Part shown: one piece after another, positions 16,789 through 25,827 of the stretch | Layout of the letters: each line of letters opens with the position of its first letter | Numbering within the stretch: position 1 is the first letter of the stretch | NCBI GenBank assembly: GCA_037439465.1 | Contig: JBBIVX010000006.1 | Coordinates: 44,147-108,146, forward strand | Direction of reading: 5' to 3' | From: Parasulfuritortus sp037439465 | GTDB taxonomy: Bacteria > Pseudomonadota > Gammaproteobacteria > Burkholderiales > Thiobacillaceae | Length of the DNA stretch: 64,000 nt | Notes under the pieces: generated by a model | Databases searched by the model: none | Told to the model about the DNA's origin: nothing | What the model saw: only the letters and a program-made list of their open reading frames with translations | Made by a program: the position numbers and the translations under genes

Positions 16789-19287
16789 ATGAATATCGAA
16801 GAATTAGCCAACGAGTTGAAGGTGGCCCCGGCCCTGCTGGTCGAGCAGCTGCAGGCGGCAGGTGTGCCGGTGAAGGCCGTCGGCGATAGTCTGACCGACC
16901 AGGACAAGAGCCGTCTTCTGGAATACCTGCGCGGCAAGCATGGCGCCAAGAGCACCAAGACCAAGATCACCCTGACTCGCAAGCAGACGACGGAGATCAA
17001 GACCGCCGACGTTTCCGGCAAGGCCCGCACCATCCAGGTGGAAGTGCGCAAGAAACGGGTATTGGTCAAACGCGAGACAGCCGCCGCCGAACCCCCTGCA
17101 ACGGCGGAAACAACGGCGGTTGTCGCGCCACCCGTGGTGGATGAACAGCAGCGCCGGGTACGCGCCGACGAGTCACAGCGTCAAGCCGAATTGCGCGCCA
17201 TCCAGGAAACCGAACTGAAGGCCAAACAGGAACGGGAAGCGGCGCGCAAGTCGGCTCAGGAAACTGAGGCGGCAGCGCCGCCCGCCGCGGAACAGGCAGG
17301 CACCACCGCGGCGCCCGCGGCAAAGGCGCCGGGCGAGACGCGGCCGGCGGTGAAACCCAAGGTGGACAAGGGCGCCGCGAAAAAGTCCAAGACCAAGGAA
17401 GAAGCCGCGGGCAAGAAAGGCGGCCTCAAGGTGCGCGGCGCTCTCGAATCGGAAGGTGGCTGGCGGACACGCAAGGCGCGGCACAAGACCGAGCAGGCCG
17501 CACAATACGAGCCACCGAGCGAGCCAGTGGTCAAAGAAGTGCTGGTGCCGGAAACCATTAGCGTCGCCGATCTGGCGCACAAGATGTCGGTCAAGGCGGC
17601 CGAGGTGATCAAGGCCCTGATGAAGATGGGCTCCATGGTCACCATCAACCAGGTGCTCGACCAGGAGACCGCGATGATCGTGGTCGAGGAGATGGGGCAC
17701 ATCGCCAAACCGGCGCCAACCGACAACCCCGAGGCCTATCTGGAAGATACCGGCGGCGAGCACAGGGAAGCCGAGCTTCTGCCACGCGCCCCTGTGGTCA
17801 CCGTCATGGGTCACGTCGACCACGGCAAGACCTCGCTGCTTGACTACATCCGCCGGGCGCGGGTGGCGGCCGGCGAGGCCGGTGGCATCACCCAGCACAT
17901 CGGCGCCTACCACGTTGAAACCCCGCGCGGCATGATCACCTTCCTCGACACGCCCGGCCATGAGGCCTTTACCGCCATGCGGGCGCGCGGCGCCAAGGCC
18001 ACCGACCTGGTCATACTGGTAGTGGCGGCCGACGACGGTGTCATGCCGCAGACCCGTGAGGCCATCCATCACGCCAAGGCCGGCAAGGTGCCGATCGTGG
18101 TGGCGGTGAACAAGATCGACAAACCCGGCGCCAACCCGGAAAAGATTCGTCAGGAACTGGCCGGCGAGGAGGTGGTGCCGGAAGAATGGGGCGGCGACAC
18201 CATGTTCGTCGATGTCTCGGCCAAGACCGGCGTCGGCATCGATCAGTTGCTGGAGGCCATTCTGCTGCAGGCCGAAGTGCTCGAACTCAAAGCCCCGGTC
18301 GCCACCCTGGCCAAGGGCGTGGTAATCGAATCCAGCCTGGACAAGGGGCGCGGTCCGGTCGCCACGGTGCTGGTGCAATCCGGCACCCTGCGCCGTGGCG
18401 ACATGCTCTTGGCCGGCAGCGCCTACGGCAAGGTACGCGCCATGCTGAATGAGGACGGCAAACCGGTCCAGGAAGCCGGCCCGGCGATTCCGGTCGAAAT
18501 TCAGGGTTTGTCCGAAGTGCCCGGTGCCGGCGAGGATGTCATGGTGCTGCCGGACGAACGCAAGGCGCGCGAGATCGCCCTGTTCCGCCAGGGCAAGTTC
18601 CGCGATGTCAAACTCGCCCGGCAGCAGGCCGCCAAACTGGAAACCATCTTTGAACAGATGGCCGAGGGCGAGGTGAAGACCCTGCCGCTGATCCTCAAGG
18701 CCGACGTGCAGGGCTCTTACGAGGGCCTGTCCCATGCCCTGCAAAAGCTCTCCACCACCGAGGTCAAGGTCAATATCATCCACGCCGCGGTCGGCGCGGT
18801 CTCGGAATCGGACATCAATCTGGCCATCGCTTCCGGCGCCGTGCTGATAGCCTTCAACGTGCGCGCCGACGCCCAGGCGCGCAAGCTGGCGGAGAGTGCC
18901 GGCATTGACATCCGCTACTACACAATCATCTACGAGGCCGTGGATGACGTGAAGGCCGCCCTCGGTGGTCTGCTCTCTCCTGAAAAGAAGGAAACCGTCG
19001 TCGGCCTCGCCGAGGTACGCCAGGTATTCCGCATCTCCAAGGTGGGTGCAGTGGCCGGTTGCATGGTACTGGACGGCGCAATCAAACGTTCCGCCAGCGT
19101 GCGGGTGCTGCGCGACAACGTGGTCATCCATAGCGGCGAACTCGATTCGCTCAAGCGCTTCAAAGACGACGCCAAGGAAGTCAAGGCCGGCTTCGAATGC
19201 GGCCTCAGTCTGAAGAACTTCAGCGACCTCCGGGAAGGTGACCAAATCGAGTGCTTCGAGGTAGTGGAAGTCGCACGGACGCTGTGA
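16789..19287 (+). CDS. infB: Translation initiation factor IF-2
   Basis: An 832-residue GTPase that brings initiator tRNA to the 30S subunit. The N-terminal IF2 domain (residues 1-55) is followed by a long charged Lys/Glu/Ala-rich linker (about 95-230), a second N-domain (ISVADLAHKMSVKAAEVIKALMKMG), then the G domain with G1 GHVDHGKT at 341-348, G3 DTPGHEAF, G4 NKIDKP and G5 SAKTG, and the C-terminal barrel domains. It is near the usual length. rbfA follows after 62 bp. Confidence 0.97.
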   Translation: MNIEELANELKVAPALLVEQLQAAGVPVKAVGDSLTDQDKSRLLEYLRGKHGAKSTKTKITLTRKQTTEIKTADVSGKARTIQVEVRKKRVLVKRETAAAEPPATAETTAVVAPPVVDEQQRRVRADESQRQAELRAIQETELKAKQEREAARKSAQETEAAAPPAAEQAGTTAAPAAKAPGETRPAVKPKVDKGAAKKSKTKEEAAGKKGGLKVRGALESEGGWRTRKARHKTEQAAQYEPPSEPVVKEVLVPETISVADLAHKMSVKAAEVIKALMKMGSMVTINQVLDQETAMIVVEEMGHIAKPAPTDNPEAYLEDTGGEHREAELLPRAPVVTVMGHVDHGKTSLLDYIRRARVAAGEAGGITQHIGAYHVETPRGMITFLDTPGHEAFTAMRARGAKATDLVILVVAADDGVMPQTREAIHHAKAGKVPIVVAVNKIDKPGANPEKIRQELAGEEVVPEEWGGDTMFVDVSAKTGVGIDQLLEAILLQAEVLELKAPVATLAKGVVIESSLDKGRGPVATVLVQSGTLRRGDMLLAGSAYGKVRAMLNEDGKPVQEAGPAIPVEIQGLSEVPGAGEDVMVLPDERKAREIALFRQGKFRDVKLARQQAAKLETIFEQMAEGEVKTLPLILKADVQGSYEGLSHALQKLSTTEVKVNIIHAAVGAVSESDINLAIASGAVLIAFNVRADAQARKLAESAGIDIRYYTIIYEAVDDVKAALGGLLSPEKKETVVGLAEVRQVFRISKVGAVAGCMVLDGAIKRSASVRVLRDNVVIHSGELDSLKRFKDDAKEVKAGFECGLSLKNFSDLREGDQIECFEVVEVARTL

Positions 19288-19349
19288 TTGCGGTGCGGAG
19301 TTAAGGGGAAAGCCCCCTCTCCTCGCTTCTCGCCCCTCACTGAAACCAT

Positions 19350-19739
19350 ATGCCCACTGATTTCCCCCGTTCCCGCCGTGTCGCCGAGCAAATCCGCCAG
19401 GAGCTGGCAGACATCCTGTGGCGCGAGGTGCGCGACCCCCGCGTCAAGGGTGTGACCCTGACCGCCGTAGAGGTGAGCACCGACCTGGAACATGCCAAGG
19501 TGTGGTTCACCGTGCTGACGGGTGACGCCGGTGGCGCCGCCCGGGCACTGCAACATGCCGCCGGTTTCCTGCGCCGGGAACTGGCCCATCGCCTGCGGCT
19601 GCGCCTGGCTCCCAGCCTCGGTTTTCATTACGACGAATCGGTGGAGCGGGGCGCGCGCCTTTCCCACCTGATCGACGCGGCGATCGAGGAAGACAAGCGT
19701 CATGGTCAGGACGAACCTGAGGCGCATGGCAAAACGTAA
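19350..19739 (+). CDS. rbfA: Ribosome-binding factor A
   Basis: A 129-residue KH-like protein that helps mature the 16S 5' end and the 30S subunit. It shows the family opening FPRSRRVAEQIRQELADIL, REVRDPRVKGVTLTAVEVSTDLEHAKVWFTV and the C-terminal LRRELAHRLRLRLAPSLGFHYDES. No clear ribosome site is seen before the ATG. Its end overlaps truB by about 14 bp, which suggests translational coupling. Confidence 0.95.
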   Translation: MPTDFPRSRRVAEQIRQELADILWREVRDPRVKGVTLTAVEVSTDLEHAKVWFTVLTGDAGGAARALQHAAGFLRRELAHRLRLRLAPSLGFHYDESVERGARLSHLIDAAIEEDKRHGQDEPEAHGKT

Positions 19740-20613
19740 AGTCGATGGTGTCCTGCTGCTGGACAAAGCGGCAGACGTCACCTCGAACCTGGCGTTGCAG
19801 AAGGCAAAACGCCTGTATGACGCGGCCAAGGCCGGCCATACCGGGACCCTCGACCCGTTTGCCACCGGCCTGCTACCAATCTGCCTGGGCGAGGCCACCA
19901 AGTTTTCCCAGTTCCTGCTCGCGGCCGACAAGGTTTATTTGGCGCAGTTGCGGCTGGGGGTGCGCACAACCACCGCCGATCCCGAGGGCGAGGTGCTGGA
20001 AACCCGGCCGGTAGCGGTAACCCGCGATCACGTCATGGCAGCGCTGCCGCGATTCATCGGGGAAATACTGCAAACGCCACCCATGCATTCCGCTCTCAAA
20101 AGACAGGGGCGACCACTCTACGAATATGCCCGCAAAGGCATCGAGGTAGCGCGCGAGCCGCGCCCCGTAGTCGTGCATGCCCTCGACTTTATTAGCCTCG
20201 ATGGCCCCAGGCTGACACTGCGGGTACGTTGCGGCAAGGGGCTTTATGTGCGCACCCTGGCCGAGGATATCGGCCGGGTGCTGCACTGCGGCGCCCACCT
20301 TGCCGCCTTGCGGCGGGAAGGCGTCGGCCCCTTCGACGTGCGCGACAGTATCTCGCTGCCTGAGCTGGAAGGCCTCAGCACCGAACAGCGGGACGGGCTC
20401 TTGCGGCCGCCGGATTGCCTGCTGCCGCATCTATCCAGGCTCGATCTCGACCTGGAGTCGGCCTGGCAGTTGTGTCATGGCCAGGCGATCTGGCGGACGG
20501 GCCTGCGCGTGGGCGAAGTGATGCGTGTCTACGGGCCGGATGGCCGCCTGCTTGGTGTTGCCGAGGTGGATGCCGAGGGCAAGGCCGCGCCGCGTCGGCT
20601 ACTGGTCGCCTGA
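19726..20613 (+). CDS. truB: tRNA pseudouridine(55) synthase TruB
   Basis: A 295-residue enzyme that makes pseudouridine 55 in the T-loop of tRNAs. The catalytic motif HTGTLDPFATGLLPIC carries Asp43, and the nearby GEATKFSQFLL and RCGKGLYVRTLAEDIG are conserved. The C-terminus is PUA-like. I start at MAKRKVDGVLLLDK, the family form, with GAGG eight bases upstream. An ATG eight codons earlier, also with a ribosome site, would extend the overlap with rbfA. Confidence 0.95.
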   Translation: MAKRKVDGVLLLDKAADVTSNLALQKAKRLYDAAKAGHTGTLDPFATGLLPICLGEATKFSQFLLAADKVYLAQLRLGVRTTTADPEGEVLETRPVAVTRDHVMAALPRFIGEILQTPPMHSALKRQGRPLYEYARKGIEVAREPRPVVVHALDFISLDGPRLTLRVRCGKGLYVRTLAEDIGRVLHCGAHLAALRREGVGPFDVRDSISLPELEGLSTEQRDGLLRPPDCLLPHLSRLDLDLESAWQLCHGQAIWRTGLRVGEVMRVYGPDGRLLGVAEVDAEGKAAPRRLLVA

Positions 20614-20636
20614 GCCCGGCAACAACCATGAATCGC

Positions 20637-20666
20637 TTGAGAAAAACCCGCTGGCACGAGTACAAT
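20637..20666 (+). promoter_or_regulatory. Sigma-70 promoter of rpsO-pnp
   Basis: TTGAGA at 20637-20642 and TACAAT at 20661-20666 are separated by 18 bp, about 40 bp before the rpsO start. It would let S15 and PNPase be expressed apart from the upstream operon. Confidence 0.6.
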
Positions 20667-20706
20667 TCGCTGTTTCCATTCTCGTTTTAGATCGGAGTAG
20701 TTTGAG

Positions 20707-20976
20707 ATGGCTATCGATACCGCGCAAAAGGCGCAAATCCTCAAGGACTTCCAGCGCGCCGCCAGCGACACCGGCTCGCCCGAGGTCCAGGTCGCCCTGC
20801 TGACCGCCCGCATCAATGACCTCAACGGACATTTCAAGGTCAACAGCAAGGATCACCACTCCCGCCGCGGCCTGCTGAAGATGGTAAGCCGTCGTCGTCG
20901 GCTGCTGGATTATCTGAAGTCGCGCAATGTCGATGCCTATCGTCAACTCATCGACCGGCTTGGTCTGCGTAAGTAA
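20707..20976 (+). CDS. rpsO: 30S ribosomal protein S15
   Basis: An 89-residue primary 16S rRNA-binding protein of the small subunit platform. The family signature is complete: GSPEVQVALLTARINDLNGHFK, DHHSRRGLLKMVSRRRRLLDYL and YRQLIDRLGLRK. It is exactly the usual length. It has its own promoter and lies 26 bp before pnp, the standard arrangement. Confidence 0.98.
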   Translation: MAIDTAQKAQILKDFQRAASDTGSPEVQVALLTARINDLNGHFKVNSKDHHSRRGLLKMVSRRRRLLDYLKSRNVDAYRQLIDRLGLRK

Positions 20977-21002
20977 TACCGTAACGACTCTGCGAGGTTA
21001 GC

Positions 21003-23120
21003 GTGAATCCCGTCAAAAAGACATTTCAATATGGCCACCATCAGGTGACCCTGGAGACCGGGGAAATTGCCCGCCAGGCCGGTGGCGCCGTAGTGGTCAA
21101 CATGGACGACACCGTGGTGCTAGTCACCGTGGTGGCGAAGAGCGAAGTGAAGCCCGGACAGGATTTCTTCCCGCTGACCGTCGACTACATGGAAAAAACC
21201 TATGCCGCGGGTCGCATTCCCGGCGGGTTCTTTAAACGCGAGGGGCGCCCTTCCGAAAAGGAAATCCTCACCTGCCGCCTGATCGACCGGCCGATCCGGC
21301 CGCTGTTTCCGGACGGCTTCTTCAATGAGATACAGATCATCGCCACGGTGATGTCACAGAACCCGGAAGTGGATTCCGACATCCCCGCGATGATCGGCGC
21401 CTCTGCCGCCCTGATGCTGTCCGGCGTGCCCTTCAACGGCCCCATCGGCGCCGCCCGCGTCGGCTACATCGACGGCCAGTACGTGCTCAACCCCACCCTC
21501 TCCGAGCTCAAAACCTCCGATCTGAACCTGGTGGTGGCGGGCACCGCGGATGCCGTGCTGATGGTCGAATCCGAGGCCGACGTGCTGCCCGAGGACGTCA
21601 TGCTGGGCGCGGTGGTCTATGGCCACGAGCAGATGAAGGCTGCCATCGATGCCATCAACGCGCTGACCGACGAGGCCGGCAAGGATGCCTGGGACTGGGC
21701 CCCGCCGGCGACCGATGCCGCTTTGCTGGAGCGCATGAACGCACTTTGCGCCGCCGACATCTCGCGCGCTTACTCGGTCAAGCAGAAACAGGCCCGAGTC
21801 GCCGCCGTGGACGAGATCCGCAACCGTGTGTTCGCCGAGATGATCACGGAAGACATGGACACCACCCAGGCCAATGCCATCAAGGACATGTTCCATGCAC
21901 TCGAGGCCCGCGTGGTGCGCGGCCGTATCCTCTCTGGCGAGCCGCGCATCGATGGCCGCGATACCCGTACCGTGCGGCCGATCACCATCCGCACCGGGGT
22001 GCTGCCGCGCGCCCATGGCTCCGCCCTGTTTACCCGCGGCGAGACCCAGGCCCTGGTGGTCGCCACCCTCGGCACCGGCCGCGACGAACAGATCATCGAC
22101 GCCTTGACCGGCGAATACACCGACCACTTCATGCTGCACTACAACATGCCCCCCTTCGCCACCGGCGAAACCGGTCGCGTGGGCAGCCCGAAGCGGCGCG
22201 AGATCGGCCATGGACGGCTCGCCAAGCGCGCCTTGACGGCCTGTCTGCCAAGCAAGGAAGAGTTCGGCTACACCCTGCGCGTGGTGTCCGAAATCACCGA
22301 ATCCAACGGTTCCAGTTCGATGGCCTCGGTCTGTGGCGGCAGCCTCGCCCTGATGGACGCCGGCGTTCCCCTTAAGGCGCATGTGGCCGGCATCGCCATG
22401 GGCCTGATCAAGGAAGGCAACCGCTTCGCGGTGCTCACCGACATCCTTGGCGACGAGGATCACCTCGGCGACATGGACTTCAAGGTGGCCGGCACCACCG
22501 AAGGCGTCACCGCCTTGCAGATGGACATCAAGATCGAGGGCATCACCAAGGAGATCATGCAGGTCGCCCTGAAACAGGCCCGCGAGGCCCGTCTGCACAT
22601 CCTCAAGCTGATGCAGGCGGCCGAGGCCGCGCCGCACGAGATGAGCCAATATGCGCCGCGCATCGTCACCCTCAAGATCAACCCAGAGAAGATTCGCGAC
22701 GTGATCGGCAAGGGCGGCGCCACCATCCGCGCGCTGACCGAGGAAACCGGCACGCAGATCGACATCGAGGAAGACGGCACCATCAAGATCGCCTGCACCA
22801 GTCCCGAGGCGGGCGAGGCCGCCAAGAAGCGCATCGAGGACATCACCGCCGAGGTGGAAGTGGGCCGCACCTACGACGGTATCGTGCTGAAGATTCTCGA
22901 CTTCGGCGCCATCGTCAATGTCCTGCCCGGCAAGGACGGTCTGTTGCACATCTCGCAGATCGCCCATGAACGGGTCAATGCCGTGGCCGATCACCTCAAG
23001 GAAGGCCAGGCTATCAAGGTCAAGGTCCTGGAAACCGATGACAAAGGCCGCATGCGACTGTCGATGAAGGCCCTGAGCGAACCGCGGCCGCCGGCACCGG
23101 CAGATACGCCCGCCGACTGA
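21003..23120 (+). CDS. pnp: Polyribonucleotide nucleotidyltransferase
   Basis: A 705-residue phosphorolytic 3'-5' exoribonuclease. Two RNase PH-like domains (residues about 10-230 and 310-550) contain RRDGRPSEKE-like GRPSEKEILTCRLIDRPIRPLF and MGLIKEGNRFAVLTDILGDEDHLGDMDFKVAGT. KH follows (IGKGGATIRALTEETGTQIDIEEDG), then S1 (VGRTYDGIVLKILDFGAIVNVLPGKDGLLHISQI). The start codon is GTG with CGAGG upstream. A strong palindromic terminator follows 15 bp after the stop. Confidence 0.97.
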   Translation: MNPVKKTFQYGHHQVTLETGEIARQAGGAVVVNMDDTVVLVTVVAKSEVKPGQDFFPLTVDYMEKTYAAGRIPGGFFKREGRPSEKEILTCRLIDRPIRPLFPDGFFNEIQIIATVMSQNPEVDSDIPAMIGASAALMLSGVPFNGPIGAARVGYIDGQYVLNPTLSELKTSDLNLVVAGTADAVLMVESEADVLPEDVMLGAVVYGHEQMKAAIDAINALTDEAGKDAWDWAPPATDAALLERMNALCAADISRAYSVKQKQARVAAVDEIRNRVFAEMITEDMDTTQANAIKDMFHALEARVVRGRILSGEPRIDGRDTRTVRPITIRTGVLPRAHGSALFTRGETQALVVATLGTGRDEQIIDALTGEYTDHFMLHYNMPPFATGETGRVGSPKRREIGHGRLAKRALTACLPSKEEFGYTLRVVSEITESNGSSSMASVCGGSLALMDAGVPLKAHVAGIAMGLIKEGNRFAVLTDILGDEDHLGDMDFKVAGTTEGVTALQMDIKIEGITKEIMQVALKQAREARLHILKLMQAAEAAPHEMSQYAPRIVTLKINPEKIRDVIGKGGATIRALTEETGTQIDIEEDGTIKIACTSPEAGEAAKKRIEDITAEVEVGRTYDGIVLKILDFGAIVNVLPGKDGLLHISQIAHERVNAVADHLKEGQAIKVKVLETDDKGRMRLSMKALSEPRPPAPADTPAD

Positions 23121-23135
23121 GCGTGGCGTTTTTTC

Positions 23136-23173
23136 GGCGCTAAAAAAGCGGCCGCGGCCGCTTTTTTAGCGCC
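23136..23173. terminator. Perfect 38-bp palindrome, two-way intrinsic terminator
   Basis: The whole 38 bp is self-complementary: GGCGC, then TAAAAAAGC, a GC-rich centre, then GCTTTTTTA and GCGCC. Either strand gives a GC stem followed by a T-run. It closes pnp on the plus strand and the gene at 23166-23627 on the minus strand, whose TAA stop lies inside it. Confidence 0.85.
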
Positions 23174-23627
23174 GGTCCGGGCCAGCCCCGAAGAGTCCGA
23201 CGATACCCTCCCACCAGCGCCGGCGGTTTTGTGGCACATAATGGCTGGGATCGAGATCGGACGGAGGGATACGGCTCATCACCCAGCCTGGCAGTATCCT
23301 GTACTTGCCTGAACCGCAAGAGGTACCGAGGTGGTTGGGGTCGTAGATCTTCACCAGGGTGGGCTCATCCAGGTTGTCAGCGTAGACGATGCCACAGTAG
23401 TCTTCGTCATGCTCACGCCGCAACAAGATGTCGAGCTCGCGGATGAAGGCGGTGACGTGCTCGGCCTGGGCCGGAGTTTCCGGGCGGGCTTCGCCCAGGG
23501 CGTACAGATACCAGCCGGCGGCTGGGTCGAGCTTCTGCCAGAAGACGCTGAGCTGCTCCCAGGAGAGCAGGCTGAACAGCGTGCCGTCGAACAGAAGATC
23601 GAATTCAGGATTCCGGACGGGGTGCAT
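23166..23627 (-). CDS. Uncharacterised protein, divergent from cbbY
   Basis: A 153-residue acidic, aromatic-rich, apparently cytoplasmic protein that I do not recognise. It has no signal peptide and no membrane segment. Visible features are LLFDGTLFSLLSWEQLSVFW near the N-terminus, a middle part DILLRREHDEDYCGIVYADN, a single CGSGKYRILPGW stretch and a Trp/Arg-rich tail. The start ATG at 23627 has GAGG eight bases upstream. The open frame extends further, but only through the cbbY gene on the other strand. Its stop codon lies in the terminator palindrome. The short 66-bp divergent gap to cbbY suggests shared control, but no function can be given. Confidence 0.7.
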   Translation of the reverse strand: MHPVRNPEFDLLFDGTLFSLLSWEQLSVFWQKLDPAAGWYLYALGEARPETPAQAEHVTAFIRELDILLRREHDEDYCGIVYADNLDEPTLVKIYDPNHLGTSCGSGKYRILPGWVMSRIPPSDLDPSHYVPQNRRRWWEGIVGLFGAGPDRR

Positions 23628-23693
23628 GTGCCGGGCCTCGGACAGGGATGAGGCCGCTATTTTACCGATTGCGCGGGCGTTGTCGTAAAGGAA

Positions 23694-24458
23694 ATGGAGA
23701 TGCTCGAAGCCTTGCTGTTCGATGTCGATGGCACCCTGGCGGATACCGAACGGGACGGACATCGCCTCGCGTTCAACGCCGCCTTCAATGATCATGGTCT
23801 GGATTGGGAGTGGGATGCCGCCCTTTATGGCCGGCTGCTGGCCGTGACCGGCGGCAAGGAGCGTATGCATTTCTATGTCGAGCATTTTCGCCCGGACTAC
23901 GACAAGCCAGTCGATTTCGACGACCTGGTCCTCGAACTGCACCGTACAAAGACACGCCACTACACCCGTCTGCTGGCCGAGGGTGGCATCCCGCTGCGGC
24001 CGGGTGTCAAACGTCTGCTCGAAGAAGCGCGCGCCTCCGGCCTGACCCTGGCTATTGCCACTACCACCACCCCAGACAACGTCACCACCCTGCTCCGGCA
24101 CAGTCTCGCCGCCGATGGCCCTGACTGGTTCGCGGTGATCGCCGCCGGCGACATCGTGCCCGCCAAGAAACCGGCGCCGGACATCTACTTCTGGGCCCTG
24201 CAACGGCTCGGCATCGAGGCCGCGAACTGCCTGGCTTTCGAGGATTCGGAAAACGGCCTGGCCGCGGCGCGCGGCGCCGGTCTAAAAACGGTGGTGACAG
24301 TGAACGACTACACCAGCGACCATGACTTCACGGGCGCCATGGCGATACTCACCGACCTGGGCGAGCCGGACAGGCCCTACCGGCGCCTCGACCGCGACGA
24401 AGCCGGCGTGGTCGATCTCAAGACACTGCGACAGTGGCACCAGGGCCCGTCGGACTAG
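23694..24458 (+). CDS. cbbY: CbbY-type HAD phosphatase (likely xylulose-1,5-bisphosphate phosphatase)
   Basis: A 254-residue HAD hydrolase. Motif I is LLFDVDGTLADTERDGHRLAFN, with the nucleophile and acid/base aspartates in DVDGT. Motif II lies in LAIATTTTPDN, the motif III lysine in VPAKKPAPDIY and motif IV in AFEDSENGLAAARGAGL. The TERDGHRLAFNAAF cap start and YDKPVDF fit CbbY, which in proteobacteria removes the RuBisCO misfire product xylulose 1,5-bisphosphate. That reaction supports the form II RuBisCO encoded about 30 kb away. The stop overlaps that of folD on the other strand by 2-4 bp. Other HAD sugar phosphatases remain possible. Confidence 0.85.
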   Translation: MEMLEALLFDVDGTLADTERDGHRLAFNAAFNDHGLDWEWDAALYGRLLAVTGGKERMHFYVEHFRPDYDKPVDFDDLVLELHRTKTRHYTRLLAEGGIPLRPGVKRLLEEARASGLTLAIATTTTPDNVTTLLRHSLAADGPDWFAVIAAGDIVPAKKPAPDIYFWALQRLGIEAANCLAFEDSENGLAAARGAGLKTVVTVNDYTSDHDFTGAMAILTDLGEPDRPYRRLDRDEAGVVDLKTLRQWHQGPSD

Positions 24459-25309
24459 GAACGGCGAGCCCCAGCCGCCTCCAGCGTATTCTGCAGCAGG
24501 GTGGACACCGTCATCGGACCGACGCCGCCCGGCACCGGGGTGATCCAGGCGGCGCGCTGCCGGGCGCCAGCGTAATCGACATCGCCGACCACCCGGCCGT
24601 CGGCCAGACGATTTATGCCCACGTCGATCACCAGCGCGCCCTCCCGTATCCAGTCACCACGGATCATCTCCGCGCGGCCTACCGCCGCGACCAGCACCTC
24701 GGCGCGGCCGACGTGGGCCGGAAGATCGCGGGTGGCGCTGTGGCAGACCGTCACGGTGCAGCCGGCAAGCAACAATTCCAGCGCCATCGGCCGGCCGACG
24801 ATGTTGGAGGCGCCGACGACCACCGCCTCCTTGCCGCGCAGTTCCTCGCCGGTGGTCGCCAGCAGGCGCATCACGCCATAGGGCGTGCATGGCCGCAAGG
24901 CCGGGCGGCGTTGCGCCAGACGGCCCAGGTTGTAGGGGTGGAAACCATCGACGTCCTTGGCCGGGGAGATTCGGTCGATGACTGCGTTGGGATCAATAGG
25001 CTCCGGCAGCGGCAGCTGCACCAGTATGCCGTCGACATCGTCATCGGCATTGAGTCTGTCGATCAAGGCGATGAGTTGCGCCTGGGTGGTGCTGGCCGGC
25101 AAATCGTGGGCGAGGTCACGTACGCCGGCAATGGCGCAGGCGCGACGCTTGTTGCGGACATACAGCGCCGAGGCCGGGTTTTCGCCCACCAGGATGACTG
25201 CCAGACCAGGCGCCTTTAGGCCGGCTGACAGGCGGCCATCGACCTCGCCGCGAATGGTGAGCAGGAGGGCGTCGGCAATGGCCTTGCCATCGATAATGCG
25301 GGCGGTCAT
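24455..25309 (-). CDS. folD: Bifunctional methylenetetrahydrofolate dehydrogenase/cyclohydrolase FolD
   Basis: A 284-residue cytoplasmic enzyme that converts 5,10-methylene-THF to 10-formyl-THF with NADP. Landmarks are LYVRNKRRACAIAG, which holds the family's catalytic YxxxK-type segment, ILVQLPLPEPIDPNAVI, SPAKDVDGFHPYNLGRL, the Rossmann stretch VVVGASNIVGRPMALELL and the C-terminal VTPVPGGVGPMTVSTLL. I start at MTARIIDGKA, giving the family length. Its stop overlaps the cbbY stop in opposite orientation. Its upstream side faces the tRNA-Pro promoter. Confidence 0.96.
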   Translation of the reverse strand: MTARIIDGKAIADALLLTIRGEVDGRLSAGLKAPGLAVILVGENPASALYVRNKRRACAIAGVRDLAHDLPASTTQAQLIALIDRLNADDDVDGILVQLPLPEPIDPNAVIDRISPAKDVDGFHPYNLGRLAQRRPALRPCTPYGVMRLLATTGEELRGKEAVVVGASNIVGRPMALELLLAGCTVTVCHSATRDLPAHVGRAEVLVAAVGRAEMIRGDWIREGALVIDVGINRLADGRVVGDVDYAGARQRAAWITPVPGGVGPMTVSTLLQNTLEAAGARRS

Positions 25310-25371
25310 GACGATTCGGGCACGGTATGGACGATGGCTGAATTCTAGCCGAGCCCGCCACGCGCGCGACA

Positions 25372-25400
25372 TTGATTTTTGCGGGACCGCCGAGTATAGT
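25372..25400 (+). promoter_or_regulatory. Sigma-70 promoter of the Pro-Arg-His tRNA cluster
   Basis: TTGATT at 25372-25377 and TATAGT at 25395-25400 are separated by 17 bp. It ends ten bases before tRNA-Pro. Confidence 0.8.
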
Positions 25401-25410
25401 CCGCAGCCTT

Positions 25411-25487
<77 letters not shown>

Positions 25488-25525
25488 GCGCGACCGGATA
25501 CGTAGTACAACTGCCCACGGGACAT

Positions 25526-25602
25526 CTGCCCGTAGCTCAACCGGATAGAGCACCAGCCTTCTAAGCTGGGGGTTACAGGTTCGATCCCTGTCGGGCAGGC
25601 CA
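25526..25602 (+). tRNA. tRNA-Arg (anticodon TCT)
   Basis: A 77-nt cloverleaf with CCA encoded. The acceptor CTGCCCG pairs with CGGGCAG, with discriminator G. The anticodon loop CTTCTAA sits on stem CCAGC/GCTGG. Confidence 0.95.
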
Positions 25603-25611
25603 GGTTTCAAT

Positions 25612-25688
25612 GGCGGTGGTAGCTCAGTTGGTAGAGCACTGGATTGTGGCTCCAGGTGTCGAGGGTTCGATCCCCTTCCATCGCCCCA
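25612..25688 (+). tRNA. tRNA-His (anticodon GTG)
   Basis: 77 nt with CCA encoded. It includes the extra 5' G at position -1 opposite discriminator C, the identity mark of tRNA-His. The acceptor GCGGTGG pairs with CCATCGC with one G-U pair, and the anticodon loop is TTGTGGC. Confidence 0.96.
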
Positions 25689-25729
25689 TTTCTTCCATAG
25701 GTTGTCCAGTTGGCGGGCCGTCGTGGCCG

Positions 25730-25758
25730 TTGAGGGCCATGCCAGGCCGGCGTATAAT
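25730..25758 (+). promoter_or_regulatory. Sigma-70 promoter of carAB
   Basis: TTGAGG at 25730-25735 and a perfect TATAAT at 25753-25758 are separated by 17 bp, about 70 bp before the carA start. No clear pyrimidine or arginine operator was recognised. Confidence 0.75.
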
Positions 25759-25827
25759 CCGCCGCACTCAGAATACCTTGGCGGGATGGGCGGGAGCCTG
25801 TCCCGCTTGTCACGTCTAGGAGCCATT

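Noticed and set aside
17173..19245. 690-residue minus-strand frame across infB
   Set aside because: It mirrors IF-2 codons. No domain or ribosome site is visible.
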